A stretch of DNA of 64,000 nucleotides, from the NCBI GenBank assembly GCA_026400645.1, contig JAPLOP010000009.1:1-64000 (forward strand), in the 5' to 3' direction. This stretch comes from Alphaproteobacteria bacterium (lineage in GTDB: Bacteria; Pseudomonadota; Alphaproteobacteria; Paracaedibacterales; CAIULA01). Positions within the stretch are counted from its first letter, which is position 1; each line of letters begins with the position of its first letter. Below the pieces are notes generated by a model. That model ran no database searches. It saw only the letters and a list, made by a program, of their open reading frames with translations, and was not told the origin of the DNA. Below are positions 52,792-61,870 of this stretch, piece after piece. The translations under genes were made by a program, and so were the position numbers.

Positions 52792-54087
52792 ATGAAAAAT
52801 ACCACCAATACCAACGAAATCGCCATTACTTTTGATGACCTTCCGGGGGAGAAATTTGAATTTGCCGAAACCCAACGTGTTATTAATGGGCAAATCCTGC
52901 AAGCCCTAAAAAAATTTCAGGCTCCTGCCATTGGATTTGTTAATGAAGGATGGATCCATACCGAGGGTGAGGCAAAGGATAATCTTGCCATTTTAAAATC
53001 GTGGGTTGATCATGGGCAACATCTTGGCAACCATACGTATTCCCATCCGGGATTGAGCGGCACGTCTGTTGATGAATTTAAAGAAGATATTATTAGGGGC
53101 GGGGACGTTTCCAAAAAACTGATGACTGATGCGGGTATGAAATATCGGTACTTTAGACATCCCTTTCTTGATACGGGGCGCAATAAAGTGATGCGTTCTG
53201 CTATCGAAACTTTTTTAACGGACAACGGATACATCATTGCACCAATTACCATCAACACAGATGATTGGATGTTTAATGCGCAGCTCCTTCGTGACCCACA
53301 GGATAAAGAAAAAATTATCGCCCTATACTTGGAGCATACAAGGGCAAAATTTGCTTTTTATAAAGCAGCATCAATAAAAATCTTTGGGCGCAACATTAAA
53401 CACACTTTTCTTTTGCATGTTAATTTAATTAACGCCTGCGTGATGGAGGATATACTTAAAATAATTCACGAACTTGATTACACGGTTGTCACCCTCGACA
53501 GGGCCATGGAGGATCCAGTCTATTTAGGCCTGGACAATTATTGTTCATCATACGGGGCATCATGGCTTTACCGGTGGGATTTCACAAGGGGCAAGGCTGT
53601 AGATTGGACAGAGGATCCCATTGTGACTGTTGACGACATGTCCGATATAAATGCAAAAAACTTGATATTTTTTGATAATGAACGCAATCGCATTGTTCCA
53701 ATCGAATTTTGTGTTGATTGGACACTAAAAAATAAAGCCAAGGCAGGAATTATCACGCTTCCGGTAGCTGTAATTGAGCGTGAAATGATAGTACCAAACG
53801 CAGACTACGCGTCGATCGCCCATACTTTGGCAGAGCAGGGATATTTCGTTGCCACCATCCAACATGCCATGCCAGGCGATAAAGACCGCGAGGCTTACAA
53901 AACATATAAGCCAATATGTGAACGTGGTGTTGAAAATATCCTATTTGCATTGACTGAACTGAAACGGATGGAACCCAATTTGGATATGGAAAAAATAACG
54001 CTAGTTGGAAACCCGGACGGTGGCGATATATCGGCAATGTTTGCTACGTTGCATCCCGAATTGGTTGCAAAAGTGATTTCTCCATAA
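52792..54087 (+). CDS. Polysaccharide deacetylase fused to a partial alpha/beta-hydrolase
   Basis: A 431-residue protein. The NodB-type deacetylase (~8-250) has the catalytic Asp pair in ITFDDLPG (~11-18) and the metal His pair in GNHTYSHPG (~83-91). The C-terminal part (~300-431) resembles an alpha/beta-hydrolase, but the nucleophile elbow reads GNPDGG rather than G-x-S-x-G. It ends at VAKVISP, before the acid and His of the triad. No signal peptide is evident. A REP palindrome begins 9 bases after the stop, so the end may be a truncation. Confidence 0.75.
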   Translation: MKNTTNTNEIAITFDDLPGEKFEFAETQRVINGQILQALKKFQAPAIGFVNEGWIHTEGEAKDNLAILKSWVDHGQHLGNHTYSHPGLSGTSVDEFKEDIIRGGDVSKKLMTDAGMKYRYFRHPFLDTGRNKVMRSAIETFLTDNGYIIAPITINTDDWMFNAQLLRDPQDKEKIIALYLEHTRAKFAFYKAASIKIFGRNIKHTFLLHVNLINACVMEDILKIIHELDYTVVTLDRAMEDPVYLGLDNYCSSYGASWLYRWDFTRGKAVDWTEDPIVTVDDMSDINAKNLIFFDNERNRIVPIEFCVDWTLKNKAKAGIITLPVAVIEREMIVPNADYASIAHTLAEQGYFVATIQHAMPGDKDREAYKTYKPICERGVENILFALTELKRMEPNLDMEKITLVGNPDGGDISAMFATLHPELVAKVISP

Positions 54088-54096
54088 AGACCCCTA

Positions 54097-54129
54097 TTGT
54101 CATCCTCGGGCTTGACCCGAGGATGACAA
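54097..54129. repeat. REP-like palindrome of the alphaproteobacterial type
   Basis: TTGTCATCCTCGGG (54097-54110) and CCCGAGGATGACAA (54116-54129) are a perfect 14-bp inverted repeat with a 5-base loop. Similar GTCATCC-CGGGCTTGACCCG sequences are common between genes in alphaproteobacteria, from memory. Distinct from the larger repeat family of this window. Confidence 0.85.
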
Positions 54130-54177
54130 GTTCAGGAATTATCAAAGACTGATGTCGATAATATAAAAAGGAAAACC

Positions 54178-55938
54178 ATGAATACGCACAATGAAAACAG
54201 ACCCTATATTAAATTCTTTTTAAATTACCTGAAACCATACTATAAAATAGTTTCAATTATATTGGTCTATGTTCTTTTGGATGTTATTTTTTATTCATTT
54301 GTCCCGCTTAGTTTCAAGCTAATCATCGACGAAGGGTTCGGAAAAAATGATTGGAGCTTCCTGGCCCTAATCATCGGTCTTTTGGTGGGTGGGGAGGTTC
54401 TGGTTTTCAGCCTTGGAATTGGGTCCTGGTATTTGTTTTCTCGTTTAATAGCAAATGTTCTGCGTGACCTGCGCTGTCAAATATTTAAGCGGTTGCAAGC
54501 TCTATCCCTTAGTGACTATCAGCACGAGAAAACCGGAAATCTAATCGCCCATTTCTCAACCGATTTAGAACAAATCATAACGGCCTATAGAAGTTTTTTG
54601 AGTAGTATTATATACCCCGTTATGAATCTTTTGTTCTATATTATTTTGCTCAACTATTTAAATTGGAAGCTGGCTTTATTTTCCCTGGCTTTATGTCCAT
54701 TGGTCTTCATTATCCCAAAAAAGATAGCCCCCTATGCTTTAAGGGCAAGCTATAAAGTCAAACTCACAGAATCTAATTTTCTGTCCGAGGTGCATGAAAA
54801 TATCGTGATGCACAAATGTATCGATGCCTTTGGGTTAAAAAATTACGCTGGTCAACGATTCCAAAATTGCACACAGCGCGTGGCCGATGCAACGATTCAA
54901 AGCGGTTTTTTAAGTGGTCTGATTGAAAATTCAACAAACATAGGTGCGTCCCTTATCAGAATGTCGGTTCTGTCTTTGGGGGCCTTTATGGTTTACAAGA
55001 AAATTATCACCGTTGGCACCTTGATTTCTTTTCACCTGTTATTGGGGGATGTGATCGGGAACTTTAACAGGGTGTCTGCATTTTTCCCAGCCTTTGCCCA
55101 GGGGGTTGCTGGAATCAGACGCCTTCAAAATTTTTTAACCAGTCATGATCCGGCAAAAAACAATACAAAGCAGAATGAAAAAAAGGCCATCACTACATTT
55201 TCCCAAGGCATAACGTTTGATCGTGTTTGTTTCAGCTATACAGGCAAGGAAAAGAATCTTGATGCCATCAGTTTCACAATACCAAAGGGCAGCTCAGTCG
55301 CCCTTGTGGGGCCAAGTGGTTCCGGAAAAAGCACAATCATTAATTTGTTGATGCATTTTTATGAACCAATGACGGGAAAAATTTTAATCGATGGGCAGGA
55401 TATTACCACCCTTTCAAAAGAATCGTTGCACAACCTGATTGGATTTGTCCCCCAAGAACACATATTGTTCCGTGCCACTATTGGGGAAAATATTCAATTG
55501 GGCAAGCTTGATGCAACTCAACACGAAATCGAATCAGCAGCCAAGAAAGCCGAAATTCACGATTTCATCATGGGTCTGCCCGATCGTTACGATACGGCCC
55601 TGGGAGAGGGTGGGGATGGTTTGTCCGAAGGGCAAAAACAGCGGATTTCCATTGCACGGGCGATTATTCGTCGGCCTGCGATTTTATTGCTCGATGAAAT
55701 CACATCGGCGCTAGATCCCATCACAGAGGAAGCCATTAACGACACCATCAAACGTCTTTCGGTCGGATACACATGCATCATGGTGACGCATCACTTGAAT
55801 TCCAACGATCACCTGGATTGTGTTTACGTTTTTGATAAAGGATCCCTGGTGGAACAAGGGACGCATGCCGAGCTTTTATCCCACAAGAATACCTATTACC
55901 GCAAACTATGTTCGGGCGAACAAAATTTTAAACCTTAA
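54178..55938 (+). CDS. ABC exporter, fused permease-ATPase (MsbA/LapB type)
   Basis: A 586-residue half-transporter. Six membrane helices lie in ~1-310. The ATPase domain (~345-580) has Walker A GPSGSGKST (~379), Q-loop VPQEH (~422), signature LSEGQKQRISIARAI (~480) and Walker B AILLLDEITSALD (~501). H-switch MVTHH (~535). It probably works as a homodimer exporting a lipid, peptide or drug. The small exported-protein gene follows by 15 bases. Confidence 0.92.
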   Translation: MNTHNENRPYIKFFLNYLKPYYKIVSIILVYVLLDVIFYSFVPLSFKLIIDEGFGKNDWSFLALIIGLLVGGEVLVFSLGIGSWYLFSRLIANVLRDLRCQIFKRLQALSLSDYQHEKTGNLIAHFSTDLEQIITAYRSFLSSIIYPVMNLLFYIILLNYLNWKLALFSLALCPLVFIIPKKIAPYALRASYKVKLTESNFLSEVHENIVMHKCIDAFGLKNYAGQRFQNCTQRVADATIQSGFLSGLIENSTNIGASLIRMSVLSLGAFMVYKKIITVGTLISFHLLLGDVIGNFNRVSAFFPAFAQGVAGIRRLQNFLTSHDPAKNNTKQNEKKAITTFSQGITFDRVCFSYTGKEKNLDAISFTIPKGSSVALVGPSGSGKSTIINLLMHFYEPMTGKILIDGQDITTLSKESLHNLIGFVPQEHILFRATIGENIQLGKLDATQHEIESAAKKAEIHDFIMGLPDRYDTALGEGGDGLSEGQKQRISIARAIIRRPAILLLDEITSALDPITEEAINDTIKRLSVGYTCIMVTHHLNSNDHLDCVYVFDKGSLVEQGTHAELLSHKNTYYRKLCSGEQNFKP

Positions 55939-55953
55939 AATAGTGAGTTTACT

Positions 55954-56535
55954 ATGAAAAAATATCTCTTAATAGGTATGGCAGCCTTAGCGGCGACGGA
56001 TTCACATGCATCCAGTTACGACAGAACGATGGGGGAAATGATCCCAGACCATTATGGCAATAATTTTCGAAGAATATTGGACCGGTCTGGGTTGCTAAGC
56101 CTTATCCCGCCGCCAGAGGTGTTTAGGGAAGCCTATGAAAACGCGGTGGATACTGATAGCGAAAGCGTTATTTTGAATTATGAAGGGCTGCAATACAGAA
56201 TGCCCTGTGACAAGGAATTAGATATTTCCGATGTGTCCATTCAAAAAGTACAGTATGTGTATCGCAATGATGTTTCTGGTGCAAAACGGGAATTTGCGAT
56301 CACCTATTTAATGGGTGGATTTTCAAACGTTATAAAGGCCAGGTCCCCTAATTTGGCATTATCCGCTGGATTCCTTGCGACAGAATTAGAATTTTCAGAT
56401 AATCCCGGCGATAGTGTTAGTATTGATGCAGGAAATTATGTTTGGGACTGGGCAAATCTTTCATTAGATGATAGTAGTGTATCTAATGAGGATGATCCGA
56501 GTATACTGGAGCTTGTTAGGCGCCGCGGTATTTGA
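55954..56535 (+). CDS. Small exported protein of unknown function
   Basis: A 193-residue acidic protein with a signal peptide (~1-19, ending SHAS). Mature segments include YDRTMGEMIPDHYGNNF (~22-38) and a Ser/Asp-rich C-terminus (LSLDDSSVSNEDDPS). No known family was recognised. Its position 15 bases after the ABC exporter suggests co-expression and possibly a functional link. Confidence 0.65.
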   Translation: MKKYLLIGMAALAATDSHASSYDRTMGEMIPDHYGNNFRRILDRSGLLSLIPPPEVFREAYENAVDTDSESVILNYEGLQYRMPCDKELDISDVSIQKVQYVYRNDVSGAKREFAITYLMGGFSNVIKARSPNLALSAGFLATELEFSDNPGDSVSIDAGNYVWDWANLSLDDSSVSNEDDPSILELVRRRGI

Positions 56536-56571
56536 CGCTTATCCCAAATTAAAATAACAACAAAAGGTGAC

Positions 56572-58035
56572 ATGACTATAGATTTCCCCATCACAAAAGC
56601 TAAAGAATTTACCGACGCAGCGGCGGCGGTGTCTTATATTGGTGAGCTTTATCATCAAAGCAGCGATCGTATTAAAAAAGCGTTTCAAGGAATCATGGAC
56701 GGCAGCGTCGACCAGTCTGTTCCGATCGAGGCAACGTATCCATTTGCCGGTATAAAGGTTGAGCAAAAAAATCTTTGCAAAGATCCCCGCCTTAGTTTTG
56801 GTGTTGTTTTTGAACCAGGATTATATGGATCAACGTTAACGCAGCCGGATATTTTTGGCAGTTACTATCACGAACAATTGTCGTTGTTGTTGGAACGTCA
56901 CAAATCCCCCATTGTAATTGGGGCAAGCCAATGTTCGATTCCGTTGCCTTTTGTCGTTGATCATACGCCAACACAACTGGACGAGGAACAATTGTGGAAT
57001 GCACTGCAGGGGTTTGTGCTGCCCAACCTTAGTCGCATTGATGATAATATTCCCAATGGAACGGCAAAACCCAACCCGAACGGCATTAAACCTTTGGCCC
57101 TTTTTGCAGCAGAGCGGGTTGATTTTTCCCTGCATCGTCTGCAGCATTACACGGCGACCCAAATTAATCACTTTCAAAGCTTTGTTTTGCTGACGAACTA
57201 TCAGCGATACATCGATGAATTCATCGTCTATGGCAAAAAGCAAATCAAGGCCAATTCTGGATATACAGAACTCATTGGCCCCGGGAATAGTGTTCTGGCA
57301 TCAAACGAAGACCGACATGAGGCAAAAATCAAGACGCCAAAATACCTGCCCCAAATGCCAGCGTACCATTTGAAACGTGCAGACGGGCAGGGGATCACGT
57401 TTATCAATATCGGTGTTGGACCCAGCAATGCCAAAACAATCACCGATCATTTGGCGGTTTTGCGTCCGCATTGTTGGTTGATGCTGGGGCATTGTGCGGG
57501 CCTTCGTGGGACGCAGGTTCTGGGGGATTATGTGTTGGCCCATGCTTATGTCCGCGAGGATCATGTGCTGGATCAGGATCTGCCACCGTGGATTCCACTC
57601 CCCCCCATTGCAGAGGTTCAGGTTGCCCTACAAAAGGCCGTCATTAACATCAGTGGCGAGGAAATCAAGGGGTTGAAATCCCACATGCGTACAGGAACCG
57701 TTTTGACGACTGATAATCGCAACTGGGAACTAAGATCCCACGAATTGTATGAACGTTTTATCCAAAGCAGGGCGATTGCCGTTGACATGGAATCCGCAAC
57801 TGTTGCTGCCAATGGTTTTCGATTTCGGGTACCCTATGGCACATTGCTGTGCGTTTCCGATAAACCAATCCATGGGGAAATTAAGCTCCAGGGTATGGCT
57901 AACGCCTTTTATCGTCAGCGCGTCAGTCAGCATTTGGAAATTGGGTTGGAAGCCGTTCGCCTGTTGCGAGAGGGTGGCGTGGACCAATTGCATTCGCGAA
58001 AGTTAAGGGGATTTGACGAACCCCCCTTTCGGTAA
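56572..58035 (+). CDS. amn: AMP nucleosidase
   Basis: A 487-residue protein hydrolysing AMP to adenine and ribose 5-phosphate. Length matches E. coli Amn. The N-terminal AMP-specific domain (~1-180) precedes the phosphorylase-like domain: FINIGVGPSNAKTITDHLAV, LGHCAGLRGTQVLGDYVLAH (~303-322) and AIAVDMESATVAANGFRFR (~399-417). The start is ATG 56572 after AAAGGTGAC. A palindromic repeat follows the stop. Confidence 0.93.
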   Translation: MTIDFPITKAKEFTDAAAAVSYIGELYHQSSDRIKKAFQGIMDGSVDQSVPIEATYPFAGIKVEQKNLCKDPRLSFGVVFEPGLYGSTLTQPDIFGSYYHEQLSLLLERHKSPIVIGASQCSIPLPFVVDHTPTQLDEEQLWNALQGFVLPNLSRIDDNIPNGTAKPNPNGIKPLALFAAERVDFSLHRLQHYTATQINHFQSFVLLTNYQRYIDEFIVYGKKQIKANSGYTELIGPGNSVLASNEDRHEAKIKTPKYLPQMPAYHLKRADGQGITFINIGVGPSNAKTITDHLAVLRPHCWLMLGHCAGLRGTQVLGDYVLAHAYVREDHVLDQDLPPWIPLPPIAEVQVALQKAVINISGEEIKGLKSHMRTGTVLTTDNRNWELRSHELYERFIQSRAIAVDMESATVAANGFRFRVPYGTLLCVSDKPIHGEIKLQGMANAFYRQRVSQHLEIGLEAVRLLREGGVDQLHSRKLRGFDEPPFR

Positions 58036-58053
58036 AGGGGAGGTTAAACCTCA

Positions 58054-58213
58054 TTGTACCATTTTCACAAATTATTAGTGAGTTTCCCGGATGGTCACGT
58101 CGCCTTCGTCGGCTCGCCATGCCGTACGTCATTGCGCGGAGGGCGCAGCGCCCCCTGACAAAGCAATCCAGAAATCGCCCAGAGTTCATGAAGATTTATT
58201 GAAAAGGGTACTA
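58054..58213 (+). repeat. Palindromic interspersed repeat, copy 11 (type I ends)
   Basis: GTACCATTTTCACAAATT opens it, the core GTCGCCTTCGTCGGCTCGCC follows, and GAAGATTTATTGAAAAGGGT closes it. The two outer ends are near-perfect inverted repeats. The rest of the gap to 58398 contains only the short direct repeats listed next. Confidence 0.85.
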
Positions 58214-58237
58214 GATAAAGACGCTAGAAAGGATAAT

Positions 58238-58274
58238 CATAAATTCGTCCACGCATTACCATAAATTCGTCCAC
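58238..58274 (+). repeat. Two direct copies of a 15-bp sequence
   Basis: CATAAATTCGTCCAC occurs at 58238-58252 and at 58260-58274, separated by 7 bases. The 22-base period is about two helical turns, as for a protein-binding site, or it may be a remnant of a mobile element. It lies 125 bases upstream of the PhoD-like gene. Confidence 0.7.
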
Positions 58275-58398
58275 TATCTAAAGATGTATAGGCTGACCGA
58301 ATTGAAATGGACTAACGGAAAAATTCTGATATTAATCGTTTTTTAATCATTTTCGTTAATACTCATACTTAAATCAATTCTATCCATGGAACATTTAA

Positions 58399-60435
58399 GT
58401 GTTAAAAAAACGATTCTCATTCCTTGCTTTGTTGGCAAGCACAGCTTTTGCAGTCACCATCGCAACGGCGGCAAGCTTGGATCAAGTACCCTTCGAAAAA
58501 GCGCTCAAAGCTTCACTTTTTACGCCAATCGATCCACTTGTACAAAATTCAGCTATTTCCATGGGGCCGATACTGAAATTTGTTAACAGAGATACGTCCG
58601 ATAAAACATGGAATGTCAGCGCCCTTATTGCATCAAAGACAGGAAGGGCACTCCCAAGACTATTAGATATGAAGGGACGGGAGGTTGAGAAAAAACTTGT
58701 AACTGCATTTGATGATATTTCTGTTTGGCGATATTTATTGAAATTCCCGCTACTAACAGAGGTATCGTACAGGGGTGCCTATACTGTGATCAGCGATACA
58801 CAAACATCTTATTCTGTTAATATTCCTGCCCTTACAGAGAATCCAAAGATCCTTTATCATGCCTGTAATGGTCACATGAATCAGGCGGATTACGATGTTA
58901 CAGGGGGGATCAAGGATTTTTGGAAAAATGTTGTCGATAAGGGCGATGATGCACACATCCAGTTTGGCGGAGGGGACCAAGGATATTTTGATGCTGTTTT
59001 TACGATGCCCAGTATAGCGGATGGATTTTTAAAATTTAAAGATGATCACGAACAGCTTGTGACTGTTCCATTTACTGACACTATGAGGCATGAAGTAACC
59101 GAATATTACAAACAAAGATATATGAATCATTTTAATGAATTGTATTTCAAGGACTATCTTGCTAGCCACCCAAGCCTTTTTATGTGGGACGATCATGATA
59201 TTTTCAACGGATGGGGATCATACTCGGATGCAATTCATAATTCCCCAGTGATGCAGGGAATCTTTAAAATAGCCCAGCGATTCTTTTTATTATTCCAGCA
59301 ACACACAACAGCAGAGGAGTCATCCGGATTGGGATATTTTGGAAAAAGCAGTTATTCCTTTATAAAGAACCTTGGAAAAACAGCAATTCTAGCCGTTGAT
59401 AATCGTTCAGAGCGGAACAAAAAAGAAACTCTGTCCACCGAATCGTGGGACATGGCTTTTAAAGAAGCAGCGAGTTTAGGGGCTGATTGTAAGCATTTGT
59501 TTGTGATGTTGGGTTTGCCTGTTGCTTTTCCAAAAGAAGGCAAGATTCAGAAGGTGATCGAATTATTCGAGCCAGATCAAAAGTCAAAGGTCCTGAATGG
59601 TATTCTTCATGTGGCAAAGGATCGTCTAGGTCTTTCGACGCCGCTGGGCACAACGCTTTTCGCAGATGATATTGGGGATGGGTGGAATAATCAATGGCAT
59701 TTGGCTGAACGAAATTATGTTATTCAAACACTTCAACGGATAGCGGAATCACGGGGATTGCGCGTGACATTCATGTCTGGCGATACCCATACGCCGTCTG
59801 CTGGATTCTTTCGTTCATCAGCCAAAATGCACCTTATTGATGACCCAAGATTTATGGTTCAGTTGACCAGTGCAGCTGTTGGGAATGTGCCGGCATCAGC
59901 GGCCGGTTGTTATGGGTTGTCTTTTGCTGCCCACCTAGAGAATTCCTTGATCGGCCAGGATACGTTTGGACGCATGATCCCATGGTCGAATGCGACAACG
60001 GGGCAACACGGAAGTTTTATCCCTCAGCGAAACTTTATGACTGTGCTTACAAATCCAGATGATACCATATTGGCAACCTTATATGCCGAACAGGCCGGAA
60101 ATAAAGTCAGCAATCCCAGGGATCCAGCCGAATATACAATTGAAATACCCCCGTATTTGAAAAAATATACGAATATTGGTGGTATTTATGAAAACCTGAA
60201 CCGTATAGAGGCGCGATTTGATACGTCGCAATATAATCTACGAAGGGAGGTATTGGATTGGGTAAAAACGGGATTTGCAAATTTATCATCAGAAGCAAAA
60301 GCAGATGTTCTTATGTGGGTTAAAAACGAGGCCAAAAATCTGAACAGCAGCGAATTAGCTGCGCTTATTGAGGAGTTTGTGCACTGGGAAGCCGGCTTGT
60401 TGTCAAAGATATTCCCCTGTTGTTCTGTTTCTTGA
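58399..60435 (+). CDS. Exported PhoD-like metallophosphatase
   Basis: A 678-residue protein with a signal peptide (~1-26). The PhoD-like metal site is visible as FGGGDQGYFDAVF (~193-205), FMWDDHDIFNGWGSY (~257-271) and FMSGDTHTPSAGFF (~456-469). VTIATAAS marks the signal cleavage region. The C-terminal ~100 residues are unassigned, and the very end has a CC pair. Closest type is PF19050-like phosphatase. The start is GTG 58399 with poor Shine-Dalgarno sequence. Substrate is unknown, probably phosphodiester or phospholipid. Confidence 0.75.
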   Translation: MLKKRFSFLALLASTAFAVTIATAASLDQVPFEKALKASLFTPIDPLVQNSAISMGPILKFVNRDTSDKTWNVSALIASKTGRALPRLLDMKGREVEKKLVTAFDDISVWRYLLKFPLLTEVSYRGAYTVISDTQTSYSVNIPALTENPKILYHACNGHMNQADYDVTGGIKDFWKNVVDKGDDAHIQFGGGDQGYFDAVFTMPSIADGFLKFKDDHEQLVTVPFTDTMRHEVTEYYKQRYMNHFNELYFKDYLASHPSLFMWDDHDIFNGWGSYSDAIHNSPVMQGIFKIAQRFFLLFQQHTTAEESSGLGYFGKSSYSFIKNLGKTAILAVDNRSERNKKETLSTESWDMAFKEAASLGADCKHLFVMLGLPVAFPKEGKIQKVIELFEPDQKSKVLNGILHVAKDRLGLSTPLGTTLFADDIGDGWNNQWHLAERNYVIQTLQRIAESRGLRVTFMSGDTHTPSAGFFRSSAKMHLIDDPRFMVQLTSAAVGNVPASAAGCYGLSFAAHLENSLIGQDTFGRMIPWSNATTGQHGSFIPQRNFMTVLTNPDDTILATLYAEQAGNKVSNPRDPAEYTIEIPPYLKKYTNIGGIYENLNRIEARFDTSQYNLRREVLDWVKTGFANLSSEAKADVLMWVKNEAKNLNSSELAALIEEFVHWEAGLLSKIFPCCSVS

Positions 60436-60516
60436 TGCTGGTTTCACGACTTATTGGGTATGTATTCTTTGTGGCAATTGCTGTTGCAAGAGCATTCAGC
60501 CGAGCGAGTGGGAATT

Positions 60517-60927
60517 TTATGATGAAAATCGTTGAATCTCCACACCAACATATTTTGTGTTGGGTAGGGCATCTGGTTTTTCTATGCGCACGGTGACGGC
60601 TTGCGCACGGGGATCCCGTAAACATTCCTTGGTTATCATTTGAGCCAGGGTTTCGAGAAAATAAATATGATCTTGCCGTAAGATTGCCTTTATTTTTTGA
60701 ATCAACTGATCATAACAAAAAACTTGCGAAACATCTGTGCGGTGATCGCCAGTGGTTTTTGGCGCTGGTGCCCTGTAATCACAGGTTAAATTAATCAACA
60801 GGTCCTGTTCTATGTCCATTTCATGCGCATAAATTCCAACGCGGGCACGCACGGTCAAATCACGAATCAGAATTTTCCATGTTTCATCCGGTGGAGTTTT
60901 TTCGTATTGATCGGTCATGATTTTCAT
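60517..60927 (-). CDS. folB: Dihydroneopterin aldolase FolB
   Basis: A 136-residue folate-pathway enzyme converting dihydroneopterin to 6-hydroxymethyl-dihydropterin. Pattern: ILIRDLTVRARVGIYAHEMD (~19-38), DVSQVFCYDQLI (~65-76), IYFLETLAQMI (~88-98) and VRIEKPDALPNTKYVGV (~114-130). The ATG overlaps the upstream arnD stop by 4 bases (ATGA), so the two genes are coupled. Confidence 0.9.
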   Translation of the reverse strand: MKIMTDQYEKTPPDETWKILIRDLTVRARVGIYAHEMDIEQDLLINLTCDYRAPAPKTTGDHRTDVSQVFCYDQLIQKIKAILRQDHIYFLETLAQMITKECLRDPRAQAVTVRIEKPDALPNTKYVGVEIQRFSS

Positions 60928-61832
60928 CTAGCCAAAGATCCATGGGTCGCAAGCAATCCAGAGCGCCCATCAACCGTTCCCTGAACCAGGGGCAATACAG
61001 GAATTTTATCTTTTTGACGCAACAATTGTTCCACCATGGGAGCGAGGGGTCCCATTGAAACAGTATCCACCTGGCATCGTTTCAAAAAAGATTGAAACCA
61101 ATCAAAATAGGCCATCCCCTCTAGTTCCGCATGCAGGGTAAACGTATTCAATTGCTGGGGCTTCATCAGGGATCGATAATGATCCACAAGGCAATTGGTT
61201 GGATAGTCTGGTCTGCCAATCAATTCGTCCAACGTGGGTAGCGTGGTTGGGATCTGTAGTGTTTTAAAAACGTGATCATCAACCCTAGGAAAAAAAGCCT
61301 TTTCTCCTCGGGCATCACTTGCATACAGCAAATCATGCTGATCGTATGCCACCAAGCTATGTTTTGATGTCTGCCATCCGGCCGCACCCATCGTTTGAGC
61401 CTTGAAACCAAAAACATCCAGAAATGTCCGGTGGGCTTTGTTGACTTCTTCGGCGACTTCGGATGTCGTCATAGCATGCAGATGATCCTGCCAGCGAATA
61501 TGATCGTAGCAGTGGATTCCAACCTCATGACCCTCGTCTTGGGCGCGCTTCATAATGGATGCATGTTTGTTCGCGATATGGGGTCCGGGCCACAGCACAC
61601 CATTACATAGCGTTCTAATGCCATAGACTTTCAAAACGCTTGTGCGGCTGACTTTTGCAAAAAATCCTGGCCTAAAGATCCGCTTAATGGCCCGGCCTGT
61701 GTTGTCGGGGCCAAGGGAAAACAGAAAAGTCGCCTTAATCCCAAAATCCTTAAACAGGGATAGTAACCTTGGAACCCCAATGCGGGTTCCCCGTTCTGTA
61801 TCAACGTCAATTTTTAGGCCTAGTTCAATCAT
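60924..61832 (-). CDS. arnD: ArnD-like undecaprenyl-P-Ara4FN deformylase
   Basis: A 302-residue NodB-fold enzyme closely following ArnD: LGLKIDVDTERGTRIGVPRL (~4-23), FLFSLGPDNTGRAI (~36-49), EVGIHCYDHIRWQ (~103-115) and FTLHAELEGMAYF (~234-246). ArnD removes a formyl group from the lipid carrier that donates Ara4N to lipid A, conferring polycationic peptide resistance. Other arn genes are not in the window. Coupled to folB. Confidence 0.88.
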   Translation of the reverse strand: MIELGLKIDVDTERGTRIGVPRLLSLFKDFGIKATFLFSLGPDNTGRAIKRIFRPGFFAKVSRTSVLKVYGIRTLCNGVLWPGPHIANKHASIMKRAQDEGHEVGIHCYDHIRWQDHLHAMTTSEVAEEVNKAHRTFLDVFGFKAQTMGAAGWQTSKHSLVAYDQHDLLYASDARGEKAFFPRVDDHVFKTLQIPTTLPTLDELIGRPDYPTNCLVDHYRSLMKPQQLNTFTLHAELEGMAYFDWFQSFLKRCQVDTVSMGPLAPMVEQLLRQKDKIPVLPLVQGTVDGRSGLLATHGSLAR

Positions 61833-61870
61833 GTCAGCTCAATCATTCTGGCTTAACCTGTTAATTTTTT

